Origin: Anthoceros angustus
Lineage: Eukaryota; Streptophyta; Anthocerotopsida; Anthocerotales; Anthocerotaceae
DNA length: 64,000 bases
Direction: 5' to 3'
Assembly: GCA_010909165.1 (NCBI GenBank)
Contig: MU008189.1
Coordinates: forward strand, 434,001-498,000
Translations under genes and position numbers: made by a program
The notes under the pieces: model-generated
The model's database searches: none
Seen by the model: the letters and a program-made list of their open reading frames with translations, nothing else
Told to the model about the DNA's origin: nothing
Shown here: positions 21,704-33,167 of the stretch, piece after piece
Numbering within the stretch: position 1 is the first letter of the stretch
Layout: every line of letters begins with the position of its first letter

Positions 21704-23485
21704 TCACGTTCCCAGCATATGAGCTGCAGTGCTTTCCGAGCTTGCTTCTGCTCCAGTCGTTTCTTGCATGGCTACACCCTTGCCAGCGTTTCCTATTTCA
21801 GCTGTGGGTTTGGAATGCTCCTGCTCCACATCGTCTCTCTGCCCTGGCGCGTGCGATTCCCCTCTTCCTGCTGCTATACTCTGCATACTAGTACCAGCAT
21901 CGTCACCTACAGATGCTTCTCCTCGGTTTTTCGTCTCCTGAGCATGTGCTGCATCAGCATTCTTGCTGCCGATCCCACCACTGCCCCCCTCGCCTGCAAT
22001 CTCCTCAGCCGAGGCAGTACCCTTGTCGTCTTCATTGGGCAGTGGCTGCAGCTTGTTCCTCTCCAGACCTGCAATTAGGTCTGTGAGAGCTGTGTCGGCA
22101 TCATTGCTGTTGATGAGGTACTCCGCCACATCTGCTGGAGTCATGTGCGCCCCTTCCATGGCCTCTTCCACCTGGTCATACATCTCGTGATGCTCGATTC
22201 CCAAGTAATTTTTTGCGAGCACCTTGAAAGCCGGGAACTGGCAAAAGGAGAGATGAATTTTCATGTCCATGCGGCCAGTGCGGAGCAGAGCTGGGTCAAG
22301 CTTCTCGATATGGTTGGTGGTGAAGATAATGATTTTCTCGGATCCGCAGCAAGACCAGATCCCGTCTGTAAAGTTGAGCAGTCCAGAGAGAGTAACTCCA
22401 TCTTTCTTCGTAGCCTTTCCCTTTTTCTCCTTCTCCTCCTCCTTTTTGTCCTCCTTTGCACGGTTTGTCAGGTCGATGCTGCAATCGATATCCTCGATTA
22501 CAATAATCGACTTACTGGTTGTCTGCAACAGTAGCTTCCTCAGCTCCGAGTTGTTGGCCACCTGTGTCAATTCCAGGTCGTATATGTCATAGTTCAGGAA
22601 GTTGGCCATGGCAGCGATCATGCTTGACTTGCCAGTTCCAGGAGGTCCGTAAAGCAGGTACCCCCTCTTCCAGGCCCTCCCCACCCTTTTGTAGAATGCC
22701 TCACTCTTGACAAACTCTTTCAGGTCATCCAGGACCTCAGCTTTCACACCAGGATCCAGGGCAAGTGTGTCAAAGCTGGAAGGATGCTTCAGGGGGATGG
22801 AAGCCCACAGCCGGCTCCGCCAGGGCAGTCCTCCAGAGTTGGTATACAGCTGCCGCTCCCGGTTCACCTGCTTCACCTTCTTTGCATTGACCATAACGTG
22901 GTCCATGTAGTCGTCCAAGATCTGACATCAGACAACTATGATCCTATTTCAAGCAGGACAATGGGGCAAGTACACAATCACATAGAGCCAGGTGAGGTGG
23001 GCAATTACCTTCCCCTTGTGCTTCTTCTGTATCTTGAGAGTGAAGAAGCCGGCATCTTCCTCTGGAGGCTGTCCGTAAAAGTCACCGAGTCGTGGGTGGG
23101 AACTGTGCTGACTGAACTTCCACCACATGGGATGTCCTTGAAAGTTCTCCATTGTCCAGTCCGTGCCGCTACTCATGGTGTAGCTGATCTTCGCAGCACC
23201 TTTGGACTTGATCAAGGATGCTCTATGCGCCGTTCGGGCAGTGGCCAAGCTGAGATGCGCCTGCACGGCATCGAACAATTCGTTGGGCGTATGCCCCACG
23301 TTCTCCTGAATTTCGTAGTAGACATAGCGATTGAACCTGTTGAAGTACGGCACCATCCAGTCTTTGACGTGGTGGATGTACTCCAACGGGAGCATCTGCC
23401 GCAGGATGGTCCAGAATCCCAGCAGTGCTGTGATCTGGGCTCCCAGCTGGAGGAAGCTGCCCGGGTCTGCGAGTCGTTCTGCCAT
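21704..23485 (-). CDS. BCS1-like AAA ATPase (AATP1/ASD type), copy 1
   Basis: Two exons, 23009-23485 and 21704-22921, giving 564 residues. The N-terminus has a single membrane segment (QITALLGFWTIL), then the AAA-associated domain and, in exon 2, a BCS1-type AAA module: Walker A GPPGTGKSSMIAAMANFLNY, Walker B IIVIEDIDCSID, sensor TTNHIEKLDPALLRTGRMD and HMTPADVAEYL. Plant relatives sit in mitochondrial or ER membranes and respond to stress and ABA. A Lys/Glu-rich insert precedes the second half, and the C-terminal ~120 residues are low-complexity Ala/Glu/Gly. Possible upstream in-frame starts at 23512 and 23554 exist; MAERLADPG was preferred because it gives a short N-terminus before the membrane segment. 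Divergent partner: copy 2 at 24478. Confidence 0.88.
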
Positions 23486-24477
23486 TGTCGGCCCGCGCAA
23501 TTCTGCTTCCATGCAGCGGTGACACAGTGAGAAAACCGAGCCGAGAGGCCACACAATTCTGATCCCACTTCAGAGGCGTGGAAGAGAGGGCATTACCTGC
23601 GGAGCTGTTCAAAAACAGCTCCTTGGCAGCTCCCTGGGAGAGCATGGCAGCACAGTAGGTCACGCTGCCAGGACTTGAAGGACGCAGGAGATCAGAGCAG
23701 GGCAGGCCTGCTGTTTGGCTTGTGGGCACTTTGGGTCTGGATCAGGGCTGCCTTAATAAGGAGCAAGAAAGTTCCATCCGGGGAGCAAAGCAGGCAGGAC
23801 GGGAGGAGGCAAGTTCCGGCAGCTACAGGTGGCTGTCAGTCCTGGCACTTGCGTCGGCTTTTTAATGTAGCCCTCACGAAGTGTTCAGTGTGACGACAAG
23901 CGAGCGATTCCCAAATGCATATGGACCCACAACGCACTCAAGGCATGAGGCGGTTGGTGAGGTCCTCTGCACCTGCCTGCCTGCTTATCAGCTTGACCGT
24001 ATCCCAGCAGCAGGCACAGACACAGGCACAGGCACAGGAAATGCTGGGTACTTGGGGCGTGACAGGAGGAGTTAAATTGCAACTGGACCCACACGGGAAT
24101 CCGAGCAGAGGCCCCAGCGCAAGCCAGCCACTGTGCATGCAAGGGAAGGTTTCTGAGCTCCTTGTTGCTTGTGCCCCACACTATGTTCCCGGGCAAACCA
24201 GAACCCAGCAATTGCCCGGCAGCTTCTAGCGAGCCATTGCTGTGAAAGTGGCGTTGGGCGCAATCTGACGAGTTTGACGCAAGGTACCAGAGCGCATCAA
24301 GACAAATAAAAGCCGACACCTGTACAGTTGCGAGGGAACTGCATCGCGTCTTCTCGGTTGCCCCCGTCTCCCCTCTCCCCTCCTGCGCCCCCTCAATAAG
24401 GCCGGGGACGCTCCTGGAACTGGCAGCATGTGTGCTCCTTGCAAGCTCCAGACTCAGGAGTCTGAATATCGCGAGCT
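23486..24477. promoter_or_regulatory. Bidirectional promoter of the AAA ATPase pair
   Basis: About 990 bp between the two head-to-head start codons. It contains a CA-rich run (ACAGGCACAGGCACAGG, about 24013-24040) and C-rich tracts near 24360. Most of it was copied into the mosaic at 18.3-20.0 kb, except 23976-24293. Confidence 0.6.
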
Positions 24478-26162
24478 ATGGTGTTTCAAGATGCATTCTC
24501 CGCTGTTGGGGGTGGTAAGCTCATGTCATTTGGTGGGCTGCGTTCTGATGTTTTGCGATCTGGAACCACCTAATTTTTGGCTCTTGATCAACAGGGGGCC
24601 TCATTCCGCAAAGAAGGGGGGTGCGTGGCATCCTGGAGGCTGTCAACGTGCTGCAGGTCGGGGCAAATGCAACGGCCACGCTGGTCTTCCTGTCCCTTCT
24701 GCGTCAGATGGTTCCGCGGAGGTATTTGGACGTGTTGGCTAAGTGGCTGGAACCACTGCTGGACAGGATCAACAGGTACTGCTACTACAAGGTTCCTGAG
24801 AACTCTTCGGGACAAATTGTCAACGAGCTATTCGATGCTGTGCAAGCGCACCTTAGTGCAACCACAGCGCACAAAGCAGACAGAGCCTTGTTGCTGAGAG
24901 AGAAGGGGGCAGCCAAGGTCAGCTACATTGTTAGTTCCGGCAATGGCTGGATCAAGGACAGTTTCCAAGGAAACTCAATTTATTGGAAGTACAAGGTGTA
25001 CATACCCCCGCCCAGGAACGGTGAAGTGATGGACAGAGCGCAGGAACACCGTTCCTTCAACCTTAAGATTCACAAGGCAAAAAGAGATGAGGTGGGCTGT
25101 TTATGGCTATGAATTGGTAGTGTAAAAGCTGGACAGCTCTCCGTTTACACTTCGGTTTCTGACCTGTTTGAACTTGTTGCTCGTGGGCAGGTCCTAAATG
25201 CCTACATGGACCATGTGGTGAAGAACGCGGAGAAGATCATGGCTGCTAAGCGAGAACGAAAGCTCTACACTAATGCGTCTAAGTACTCGTGGAGCTCCAA
25301 AAAGTGGGCCGGCATTCCATTTCATCATCCATCAACTTTCCAGACTCTGGCCATCGACCCGGATTTGAAGAAAAAGATTGTGGATGACCTGACAGCCTTT
25401 TCCGAATCTGAGGATTTCTATAACAAAGTTGGGCGGGCTTGGAAGAGGGGGTACCTGCTCTATGGCCCTCCTGGAACTGGCAAGTCGAGCATGATTGCTG
25501 CCATGGCCAACTTCATGAACTACGACATATACGACCTGGAGTTGACAGCGGTCGCAGACAATTCGGAGCTAAGGAAGCTGCTACTCCAAACCACCAGTAG
25601 GTCGATTATTGTTATTGAGGACATTGACTGCACCATCCCGCTTGACAACCGGGCCAAGACAACTGTTGCGACAACGGAGAACGAGGAGGCGGGGAAGAAG
25701 AAACCTAAACCGGTGGAGGAAAGCAAGGGTATCACTTTGTCAGGACTTCTCAACTTCACCGACGGCATCTGGTCCTGCTGTGGCTCGGAAAGGATCGTCA
25801 TCTTCACAACAAACCACATTGACAAGCTTGATCCGGCTCTGCTGCGTACTGGCCGAATGGACATGAAAGTTCACCTGTCCTACTGCACATTCCCCGCGTT
25901 CAAGGTGCTAGCCTCAAATTACTTATACATAGATCACCACGAGCTTTATGACAAGCTGGAGAAGGCTTTCGACGGATCTCACATGACTCCAGCTGATGTG
26001 AGTGAGTACCTCATCAAAAGCCGTGGGGTGGAAAGTGCTCTGCTGATGCTGATAGAGGCCTTGGAGAAAAACAAGTTGGAGCCCCGAGCTACGAATGATG
26101 ATGCTGCCCCGAGGGCTGAGATTGGTGATGAGAGTAAAGCGATTGAAGAATCAAACTCTTGA
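24478..26162 (+). CDS. BCS1-like AAA ATPase (AATP1/ASD type), copy 2
   Basis: Proposed exons 24478-24514, 24595-25091 and 25191-26162, giving 501 residues. The tiny first exon (MVFQDAFSAVGG) is inferred: the frame upstream of 24595 is closed by TGA at 24585, an AG sits at 24593-24594, and a GTAAGC donor follows an in-frame ATG. Seen further on: membrane segment (TATLVFLSLLRQM), AAA-associated domain, Walker A GPPGTGKSSMIAAMANFMNY, Walker B IIVIEDIDCTIPL, sensor FTTNHIDKLDPALLRTGRMD and HMTPADVSEYL. It lacks the long low-complexity tail of copy 1. The intron before the AAA exon is at the same position in both copies, so they are duplicates. It is convergent with UTP15, with 287 bp between the stop codons. 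Confidence 0.85.
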
Positions 26163-26449
26163 CTCTTCAGACGGGAAATAAACCACTCGAAGGTCCTCCT
26201 TTTCCCATCCCGATCTTCCGGGTGAATGATTCCCCTTTGAACACATCGATGTTTCATAAAGTCATCCTTGAACCAAAAGCTGGAGACTACTGCGTACAAG
26301 GAGTGTGAGCTGAGTCACGGCCATTGACCGTGGGAAACCGCTACAGCTCGAAATGAAATGTGTTCATGGCTATCCCTCTCCGTGGAAGTATAGTGCTTTG
26401 CAAAATTTGGTTAGTGAGAAGTTAAGTTGAGAATTTGGCTAGCCGAACG

Positions 26450-29284
26450 TTACGCTTGCACCGATGCCTGAATTAAAGGTTGAAGTACCCCCTGTAACTC
26501 TAGTAGCGACTCTTGAAGGCGAACCTCCACCTTGACGTTCTCTTTCAGCACCTCAATCTGCAAAGCAGAAAATTTTTAAGATAAGAGACATGTCCTTGAT
26601 GCAACTTGTATGAGACTCCCATCAGCATAAGGTGAAGCAGAGAGGCGTACTAGATGCCTGATCGATGATGACTGTCCGAACACATTCCCATAAATGTCAA
26701 TTACTCTCTGGGCAACAGGGACCAGAAGTTTGGAGTACCTTGGCATAGTCACGTACCTACAAAGCATGGGTGAGCACCAACTCAACTGTAGTGACGCTAT
26801 CAGTTTTTGACGATATCAGTATTTGACAATGTCAGAATATCATCTTACTTACTTGACGAGAAATGAGAGGAGTAGCGCAAGACTAAGTGAGTCGCGATTA
26901 GAAAGTGCTGAGATCAGACCACTCCGAGCTACCAGTTCCTCCATCACAGCCACAACCACCTGCAGAAGAGGAGACTGTACATTAGCCTTGAAATTTGACA
27001 ATCATAGAGAAGGTTCTTGCTAAGACATGACCAGTCCACCAAAAGTAACCTACCCTAGGCTCAGCGGACTGGAGAGCAGCGTTCAGAGCTTCCTTGTACT
27101 GAAACTGCCGTAAGAATCGGTCATGCTCAGCCAGATGTGGCCGTTTCTCCTTGGCAACATAGTAATCTTCATCCTGTATTGCAGGACTGTTGAAGTCAAT
27201 ATCAGAAGCTGCCTTCTTGCAACAGTAGGAGATCAAGATAGAGAGTACCCACAAGGAACAGACTACTTACAGAAGCTTTCTCTGAATAACCACGGATGAA
27301 GTATCTGTAGTTGCTTGGATTCAAAGCTCTTTGCCTCCTGGGCCGCATTGGTCCACTTAACAGACCCTCATCAGAGGGCACTAGTTCTTTAGACTGCTTC
27401 CTTTGTCGGACATGAAGAGTTCCAGAAGACATGCCAGCAGCTAATGTGGTACCAGCTGGGGAAATGTTTAGAGACAGTATCGGGTGTGGATAGAGTATTG
27501 AATGTGCAACCTGTGAGAGATTGCTCCGGTCATTCCCAATGCACCAGATAGGGACGAAACAAGTGGCAAACCCACAGCAAAGTGACAAGCATCTAGAAAT
27601 TTGAGGATTCACCTTGAAGTTATCCAGATCGAAGACCTTGACATGCCCATCCAATGAGGACGTGAGCAATCGTGGGGAAGCTGGAGCTGAGGCAGATCCG
27701 GATTTAAGAGGGGGTGTTATAATTAATGATGTAACTGTCTTCTGGTGACTTCCGAGCACATGCAGCAACCTTCCACCTCCAATAATATCCCAAATCTTCA
27801 CTTCATTTCCTCCTGCGAATAAGATCCCCACTGCGTCAGTTTAAGTGTTCGAGAAAAATATTAATCAGATGCTGGTTTCAAGAACAGCCATTACCAGCAG
27901 TTGCCAGCAGTCCACCAGAAGGGAAAAAGAGCACATCTTCTATAGGTTTTCCATGCTGTTCATAGTCACGCTTACAGAAGGTTACAGGAGTGAACCAACG
28001 GCGGTCACAAAGAAAGCAACTACCACCCATCCTTCAGTGGATGAATCTAACCTGAATCTGCAATGAGCTTCTAGCTAAGCGCAAGTCCCACAATCTGACT
28101 GTGTGATCATAGGATCCCGTTGCCCTGTGGAATAGATTCAGTCCATCAGCAAGAATTACTGCAAAGGAATTACCACTGACAGTCAAGTAGCCTGAAGACT
28201 CTGGTCCACATACCATAGATCAGCACTTATAGGACTTGCAGTACCACATCGTACATAATCTGTGTGCTCCTCAAATTTCAAGAGCTCTTCCTGCAACCAG
28301 ACCAAGCTCAACTTAGCAAAATTTTGACTTGCTTTCACTGGAAAATTCTCTCACGAGAATGGCCCTCCAGTAGGCACATACATGCCATACGTAATTCACA
28401 TAGTCTGATCCTTGCCTGGGCTGCAACATCCCACCACCGCACGGTGCAATCATCACTGGCTGACAGAACATGAAGCTTCTCCAGGAGTGAATAGCGCACC
28501 CAGTGAACAGCCCTGCATGATGAAAAACTCGGTCACCGGAAGTTTGCAAGTCTAGAATGTATCCAACGCATCTTGCCAGCACAAACCTTGAATGACCCTT
28601 CAGCTGACGCAGAATCGTCCGACTATTAACATCAAAAACCTAAGTATCACAAAGGCACACAAATCAGCTGAAAGTTCGTTGGACACAAAACAATACACCA
28701 ACCGTTCTTCCATATACGCTCACCTGGACCATACCAAGCTCACCCCCCGCCACGAGTAGTTGCCCATCAGACCTAAAGCTACCAGAATAAGCCTGTACCA
28801 TCAAACACAAAATTCCTTCACGATTTCCTCATGTGTGCTCAACTCATTCACGCCACCAAACACGGTGGAATCAGCAATGGAGAATTGCCATACCACATCA
28901 GTAAATCGACCAAAGTTTTTCTTTTCTTGTGCTGTCTCTCCATTGTACACTGCCACCTGTGGAAAGAAACAACATCAGTCTCCAACTCCTTAACCGAGCT
29001 CAGACAAAAAAGCCCCATTCCCTTTGACGGGCTAACACCGAGGCAGACCAAATAAGAGGCAGGCCGCAAAGGGGAACGAAGCATACGCGAGTAGACGACG
29101 TGACTGCAAAGTCATAGGGAGGCACAGGACAGAAGTCTATGTGGGATATCCCAGCAAAATGTTGTGGAGTCGACACAGTCTTGAAAGATTTCCAAAAGCT
29201 TGAGTCACGCTCCGCCGGATTGCGAGGCGCTGGCGGTTCCAGCACCTGCACCGGCAAATACTGACCCGCAGCCGCTTTCTCCAT
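26450..29284 (-). CDS. UTP15: U3 snoRNA-associated WD40 protein UTP15 (SLOW WALKER1 orthologue)
   Basis: Nucleolar t-UTP/SSU-processome subunit needed for 18S rRNA maturation. Fourteen exons: 29087-29284, 28894-28956, 28724-28792, 28587-28639, 28416-28512, 28214-28290, 28052-28124, 27895-27955, 27613-27812, 27271-27510, 27054-27212, 26853-26959, 26651-26756 and 26450-26557. The product is 536 residues; family members are about 520-530. Seen: N-terminal FWKSFKTVSTP, WD40 repeats (DDCTVRWWDV, YDHTVRLWD, GGNEVKIWD, LDGHVKVFD), the EKRPHLAEHDRFLRQFQYKE region and a C-terminal UTP15 domain (IDIYGNVFGQS, LQESLLELQG). Frame is continuous across all joins. Intron 5 uses a GC donor (CAG/GCAAGG at 28415); the others are GT-AG. 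Exon 10-11 joining uses AG at 27213-27214 to keep frame. Confidence 0.94.
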
Positions 29285-30187
29285 TTGGGATGGTTGGCTT
29301 GACTACAAGCCTGACCACAAATAAGATGCACATTCTTCTATGTCCATCCCTTTACACATATAGAGAAGACAAGTAGCGTAGCGAACTAATTCTTTGGCGA
29401 GAATCTTTAGCGAGACAATGGAACTAGTTGATTAATTTTATAGCAAGACTAGTTGATTAATGGTTTATAATAAAATTTACTTTATTAGTTCCCGACCCTT
29501 ATCGGTCTTATTTTATTGGTTCTTGATTTTATCCTTCCTGACCTCAAATCCTTTGAGGAGTAAAGCAGACATAGCCGTTTCTTGGTGACCCCTTGACATG
29601 TGTGGGATAGAATCTCAAAATCTTGTTGACTCTTTTGTGAGACAAGGATGAGGTCTCAAAAACCTTGTTGATTCCCTTAGAGCACCCGGATATAGGATCT
29701 CAAAAACCTTGTTGACTCCTTTAGGAGATAGGAGATACCTATCTATCTATCCGCCTTGACTTTATGCCCGACCACAAATAAGATATATGTACATACCTTA
29801 ATCTCTTTTTGGAGTGATGTAGGAGCTTATTTATATTTTTTACATACAAATATAGAAGACAAGTAACTAACTAACTATTTAACCAGAATATAACTAGTTA
29901 ATTAATTTTTTAATAAAACTTCTCTATTAGTTCCCGATCCTCAGTCTTACTTTATTAGTTCTCCATTTTTATTGTTTCTAACCCTAACTTGCTAAGTACA
30001 ACGTAAATCGTCAGCGCCGCCTCAAGATCGTTAGAGCACCTCAAGACCGTAAATGTCACCTCAACCTCCAGTACTATATATGTTTTTAGATCCAAATATA
30101 AAACAAAAGAATCTAATTAACTTGAGGAATGGAACAAACGGAACCGTCTCTTGCCGCGGAGTATATGGTATGCAGGATGAAGTTACA
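29285..30187. repeat. AT-rich duplicated repeats
   Basis: Two diverged copies of one sequence lie at about 29308-29545 and 29759-29990 (both with GACCACAAATAAGAT, then CTATTAGTTCCCGA-like sequence). Between them a core ATCTCAAAAACCTTGTTGA recurs three times about 43 bp apart (29611-29725). No coding potential. It could be an old LTR or MITE pair; no terminal signals were confirmed. Confidence 0.6.
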
Positions 30188-31083
30188 TCCATGGGCTGTT
30201 AGGCTTTCTCGTTGTTTTCTTTCCTTCCTTTTTTGTTAACATGAAGTTCATGCATGTGGCCTTTACTGCTAATGTTTCAGATCAAAGGGCATATTCAAAG
30301 GAATCTTAACGCAAAAATTAACCATTAATGTTAATAACAAAGATATTTTTATTTGAGAAAATATCGAGAGAAACGTACATTGCTCGTCAACAGTATTGGT
30401 AGGAGATTGGTGTTAATTCTATTCAAAAGCTTGGGAGAATGTTGTACAACATGTGAAAATTGCACAAGCTAAGTCTCAAGAATAGCACACAGTTAAAATT
30501 GATTGTACACTTGTACAATTCGGCTAGCCCCTCAGCCCCCAGCTCACCGCGCGGTACGCATCCAGTCAGGGGTGTTTTGTCGCACGCGGGCTGGGAGCAT
30601 ATACCTTCAAACTTAAGAAATGGGTTACTTAGGAAGGGCGCGTGAAGAGCAGCATGTGATGCTCTTCACGCTCACTTCCTACTTAATGGCCACATCCCGG
30701 CAGCCCCCGCTTTCATGTTTGGAGAGGGCGGCATGTGCAGCGCCTCTGCCACCCGTCAATTCTTTAAAAAAAAAGGGTGAGGATTGGGCTATGGAACCGA
30801 TCCCCTTGGCCCTGTTTGACATGAGATCTTGATTGAAGAGGTTGCATAATTCTATGTATTTCACTATGTATGACGATCATGATTTATTTTGTGTTGTTGT
30901 ATTCGAGAACATATCTCTAAGAGCTTTGTGATATTCTCCCCTAACCGGAGCTTTAGATGCTTCATCATTTTGTAAAGTTCTGTAGTTATGCTAGAGAAAA
31001 GGTATAGAGTAGACGTAGAGGTAGCCTAGCCTAGTATCCGGTACACGGTAGGAGTGTAGCTAGCTAATACTCTCTAGAGCAGC
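30188..31083 (+). pseudogene. Relic 1 of the 551-codon-ORF element
   Basis: Plus-strand fragments homologous to the intact element on the minus strand at 44-47 kb. Stretch 30310-30520 encodes broken pieces like ENIVQHVK that match the middle of the 551-residue protein. Stretch 30775-31083 matches the element's 3' flank (reverse complement of about 44395-44690, including GTGAGGATTGGGCTATGGA). The part between (30520-30770) is foreign, GC-rich and contains a hairpin. Confidence 0.65.
30631..30680. repeat. Perfectly placed 21-bp inverted repeat (hairpin)
   Basis: Arms 30631-30651 and 30660-30680 pair at 19 of 21 positions around an 8-nt loop (GCATGTGA). The inner 12 bp (GCGTGAAGAGCA) are perfect. 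It sits in a GC-rich insert inside relic 1. Confidence 0.85.
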
Positions 31084-32880
31084 CAAATTTTGTCACTAAC
31101 ATCCATGGGCCGTTAGGCTTTCTCGTTGTTTTCTTTCCTTCCTTTTTTGTTAACATGAAGTTCATGCATGTGGCCTTTACTGCTAATGTTTCAGATCAAA
31201 GGGCATATTCAAAGGAATCTTAGCGCAAAAAGGCTAAGGATTCAATTAAGGGTAATTATGAAGATTCTGATGGATAATATTTATTTTGAGATTCACCTAT
31301 ATTTATTACCTATGTATTCCATAAATATTCTAGAAGATTCTAGATTTCATCTACTGGACATTTTAAACCTAAATTAGGAAGATATAAAAGGTGTCTAACT
31401 CCTCTCGAAATTTTTAATACAATGGTATAATTGTCTCAGTCTAGTAAGATGTCACCGATTATGCAAACTTCGATACCAATATCATGAGAGACTTTATATT
31501 CCCACTTTATTCAAGAATGGGCTTGTCATTGGATTTGACAGTGGTAGTGATCTTAGCCTTCCGAAAAGCCGGTCTTCAAAAAAAATTAACCATTAATGTT
31601 AATAACAAGGATATTTTTATTTGAGAAAATATCGAGAGAAACGTACATTGCTCGTCAACGGTATTGGTAAGAGATTGGTGTTAATCCTATTCAAAAACTT
31701 GGGAGAATATTGTACAACATGTGAAAAATGCACAAGCTAAATCTCAAGAATAGCACACAGTTAAAATTGATTGTACACTTGTACAATTATATACTTAGTT
31801 GCACTCCTAGAGCATCTCCAAGTTCTCAAGCTACTCTCATTGATAAATATGATAAGACGTAAACTTCGCCATAATACATGTTCAAGCCTTGTTGAGAAGT
31901 AGGTAACTTATTACGAATCATTTCCTGTAACCTCGTAATGTGAACAAATAATTGCATTTACCAAAATTTTACGCCTATTCAACCAGATATTCTTAACAAA
32001 TTCCCCATATTGTTTCCAAATCGTTTTCTCTCCCTTTTTTCCAGTTTCTTGATAGTATCCTCTCCAATTTCTTGATAATATCCTCTCCAGTTAGGTATGG
32101 TCTTGAGCTTGATCGACTTGATATTGTGTCTTCCAGAAATAGTAGTAACTTAATTGCAGGAATAATCGATAGGAATGTTGCATCTCAATTTCTCCAATAA
32201 ATAGTTATAAACTGTAGATGAAATGCTTTTAATCTCATCATCATCATTAATAAAAAGTTCATTGTAGCTTGACAATTCAATGGAACTAGTCTACTAATGA
32301 GTGACACTCTCATATCTAGTGTACCACTTTCCCTCGCTAAATTCATGTGAAGAGGGTTTCTTGTTGCAAGTTTGATTTAGAACTACTTGTTCATTAGAAA
32401 ATTAGCGACAATCTCCTCTACGGACAAGGCACCCTTCTGGACTTGAGAGATAACGAATACAATGTTACGAGCTCGATTACTTTTGATATCATGATCAAAT
32501 GGCTTGGTGGTTTGCAAGAATGAGCTATTTGCACAATTCCTTCATGGTCATCGCTTTTTAAATTGTGCTAATGAAAATGTGAGCATGTTTTCTTTCCTCT
32601 ATTCATTCATGAAATGATTCATATGTCTCTTAAAACCTTTAAATTAAAATTCAACAAGACTTCCCCAAACTTAGCAAACTTTGGACGCACTTAGCAGATT
32701 ATGTCTAGAAAGAGGAATCTAGCCCTTGCACAGCTACAGAAGAAGCGAATCAGGAATATTTCTGATCTATTGATATTCAAATTTCGTTTCATTGCTGCCA
32801 GTTTTACTTTTTAATTTTTGGATGAAATGGTATCAGTCCAAGTTACCCGACTTAGAATACAGAAGACGAAGAAAGTTTAT
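31084..32880. pseudogene. Relic 2 of the 551-codon-ORF element with an inverted C-terminal half
   Basis: 31084-31230 repeats 30188-30310. 31230-31560 (plus) matches the promoter side and first ~40 codons of the intact ORF (LYIPTLFKNGLVIGFDSGSD against LYFPTFLKDGLIIGFDNGSD). 31570-31785 (plus) matches the middle. 31790 to about 32640 matches the C-terminal half but in the opposite orientation. 32640-32880 (plus) matches the 3' flank. Many stops. Overall orientation is plus with one internal inversion. Confidence 0.7.
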
Positions 32881-33167
32881 TGTTGTCCACTTAGACGGAA
32901 TTTCTGTCATGGGACTTGATACTTAACTTGTCAGAGACCAACAGCATTTCACCACGGCTATGACAGCCCTCCATGCATGCAAGAATGTTGAGCCCACGCT
33001 CCATGTGCCTATCCAGATTGCTTGAAGCTCTGTCGAGGTACGTTTTACTGATCCCAGCAGCCAGACGGGGTGCTCGACCCCCAGGAACGATGACGTGGCT
33101 GTTGTAAGAGAACGAAATACTTCAGTGTACGAGTCGTAACAGGACTCCTCATATCCCTGCGCCCGGG
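32881..33167. other. Aldolase 3' flank with a dispersed-repeat fragment
   Basis: Contains GTCATGGGACTTGATACTTAAC near 32908, a single diverged unit of the 33-bp repeat found at 9.6 kb, then the presumed 3' UTR of the aldolase gene. Confidence 0.5.

Noticed and set aside
24621-25112. Translation of AAA copy 2 starting at GTG 24621
   Set aside because: Plant nuclear genes rarely use GTG, and an upstream ATG exon with a good donor and acceptor restores a normal start.
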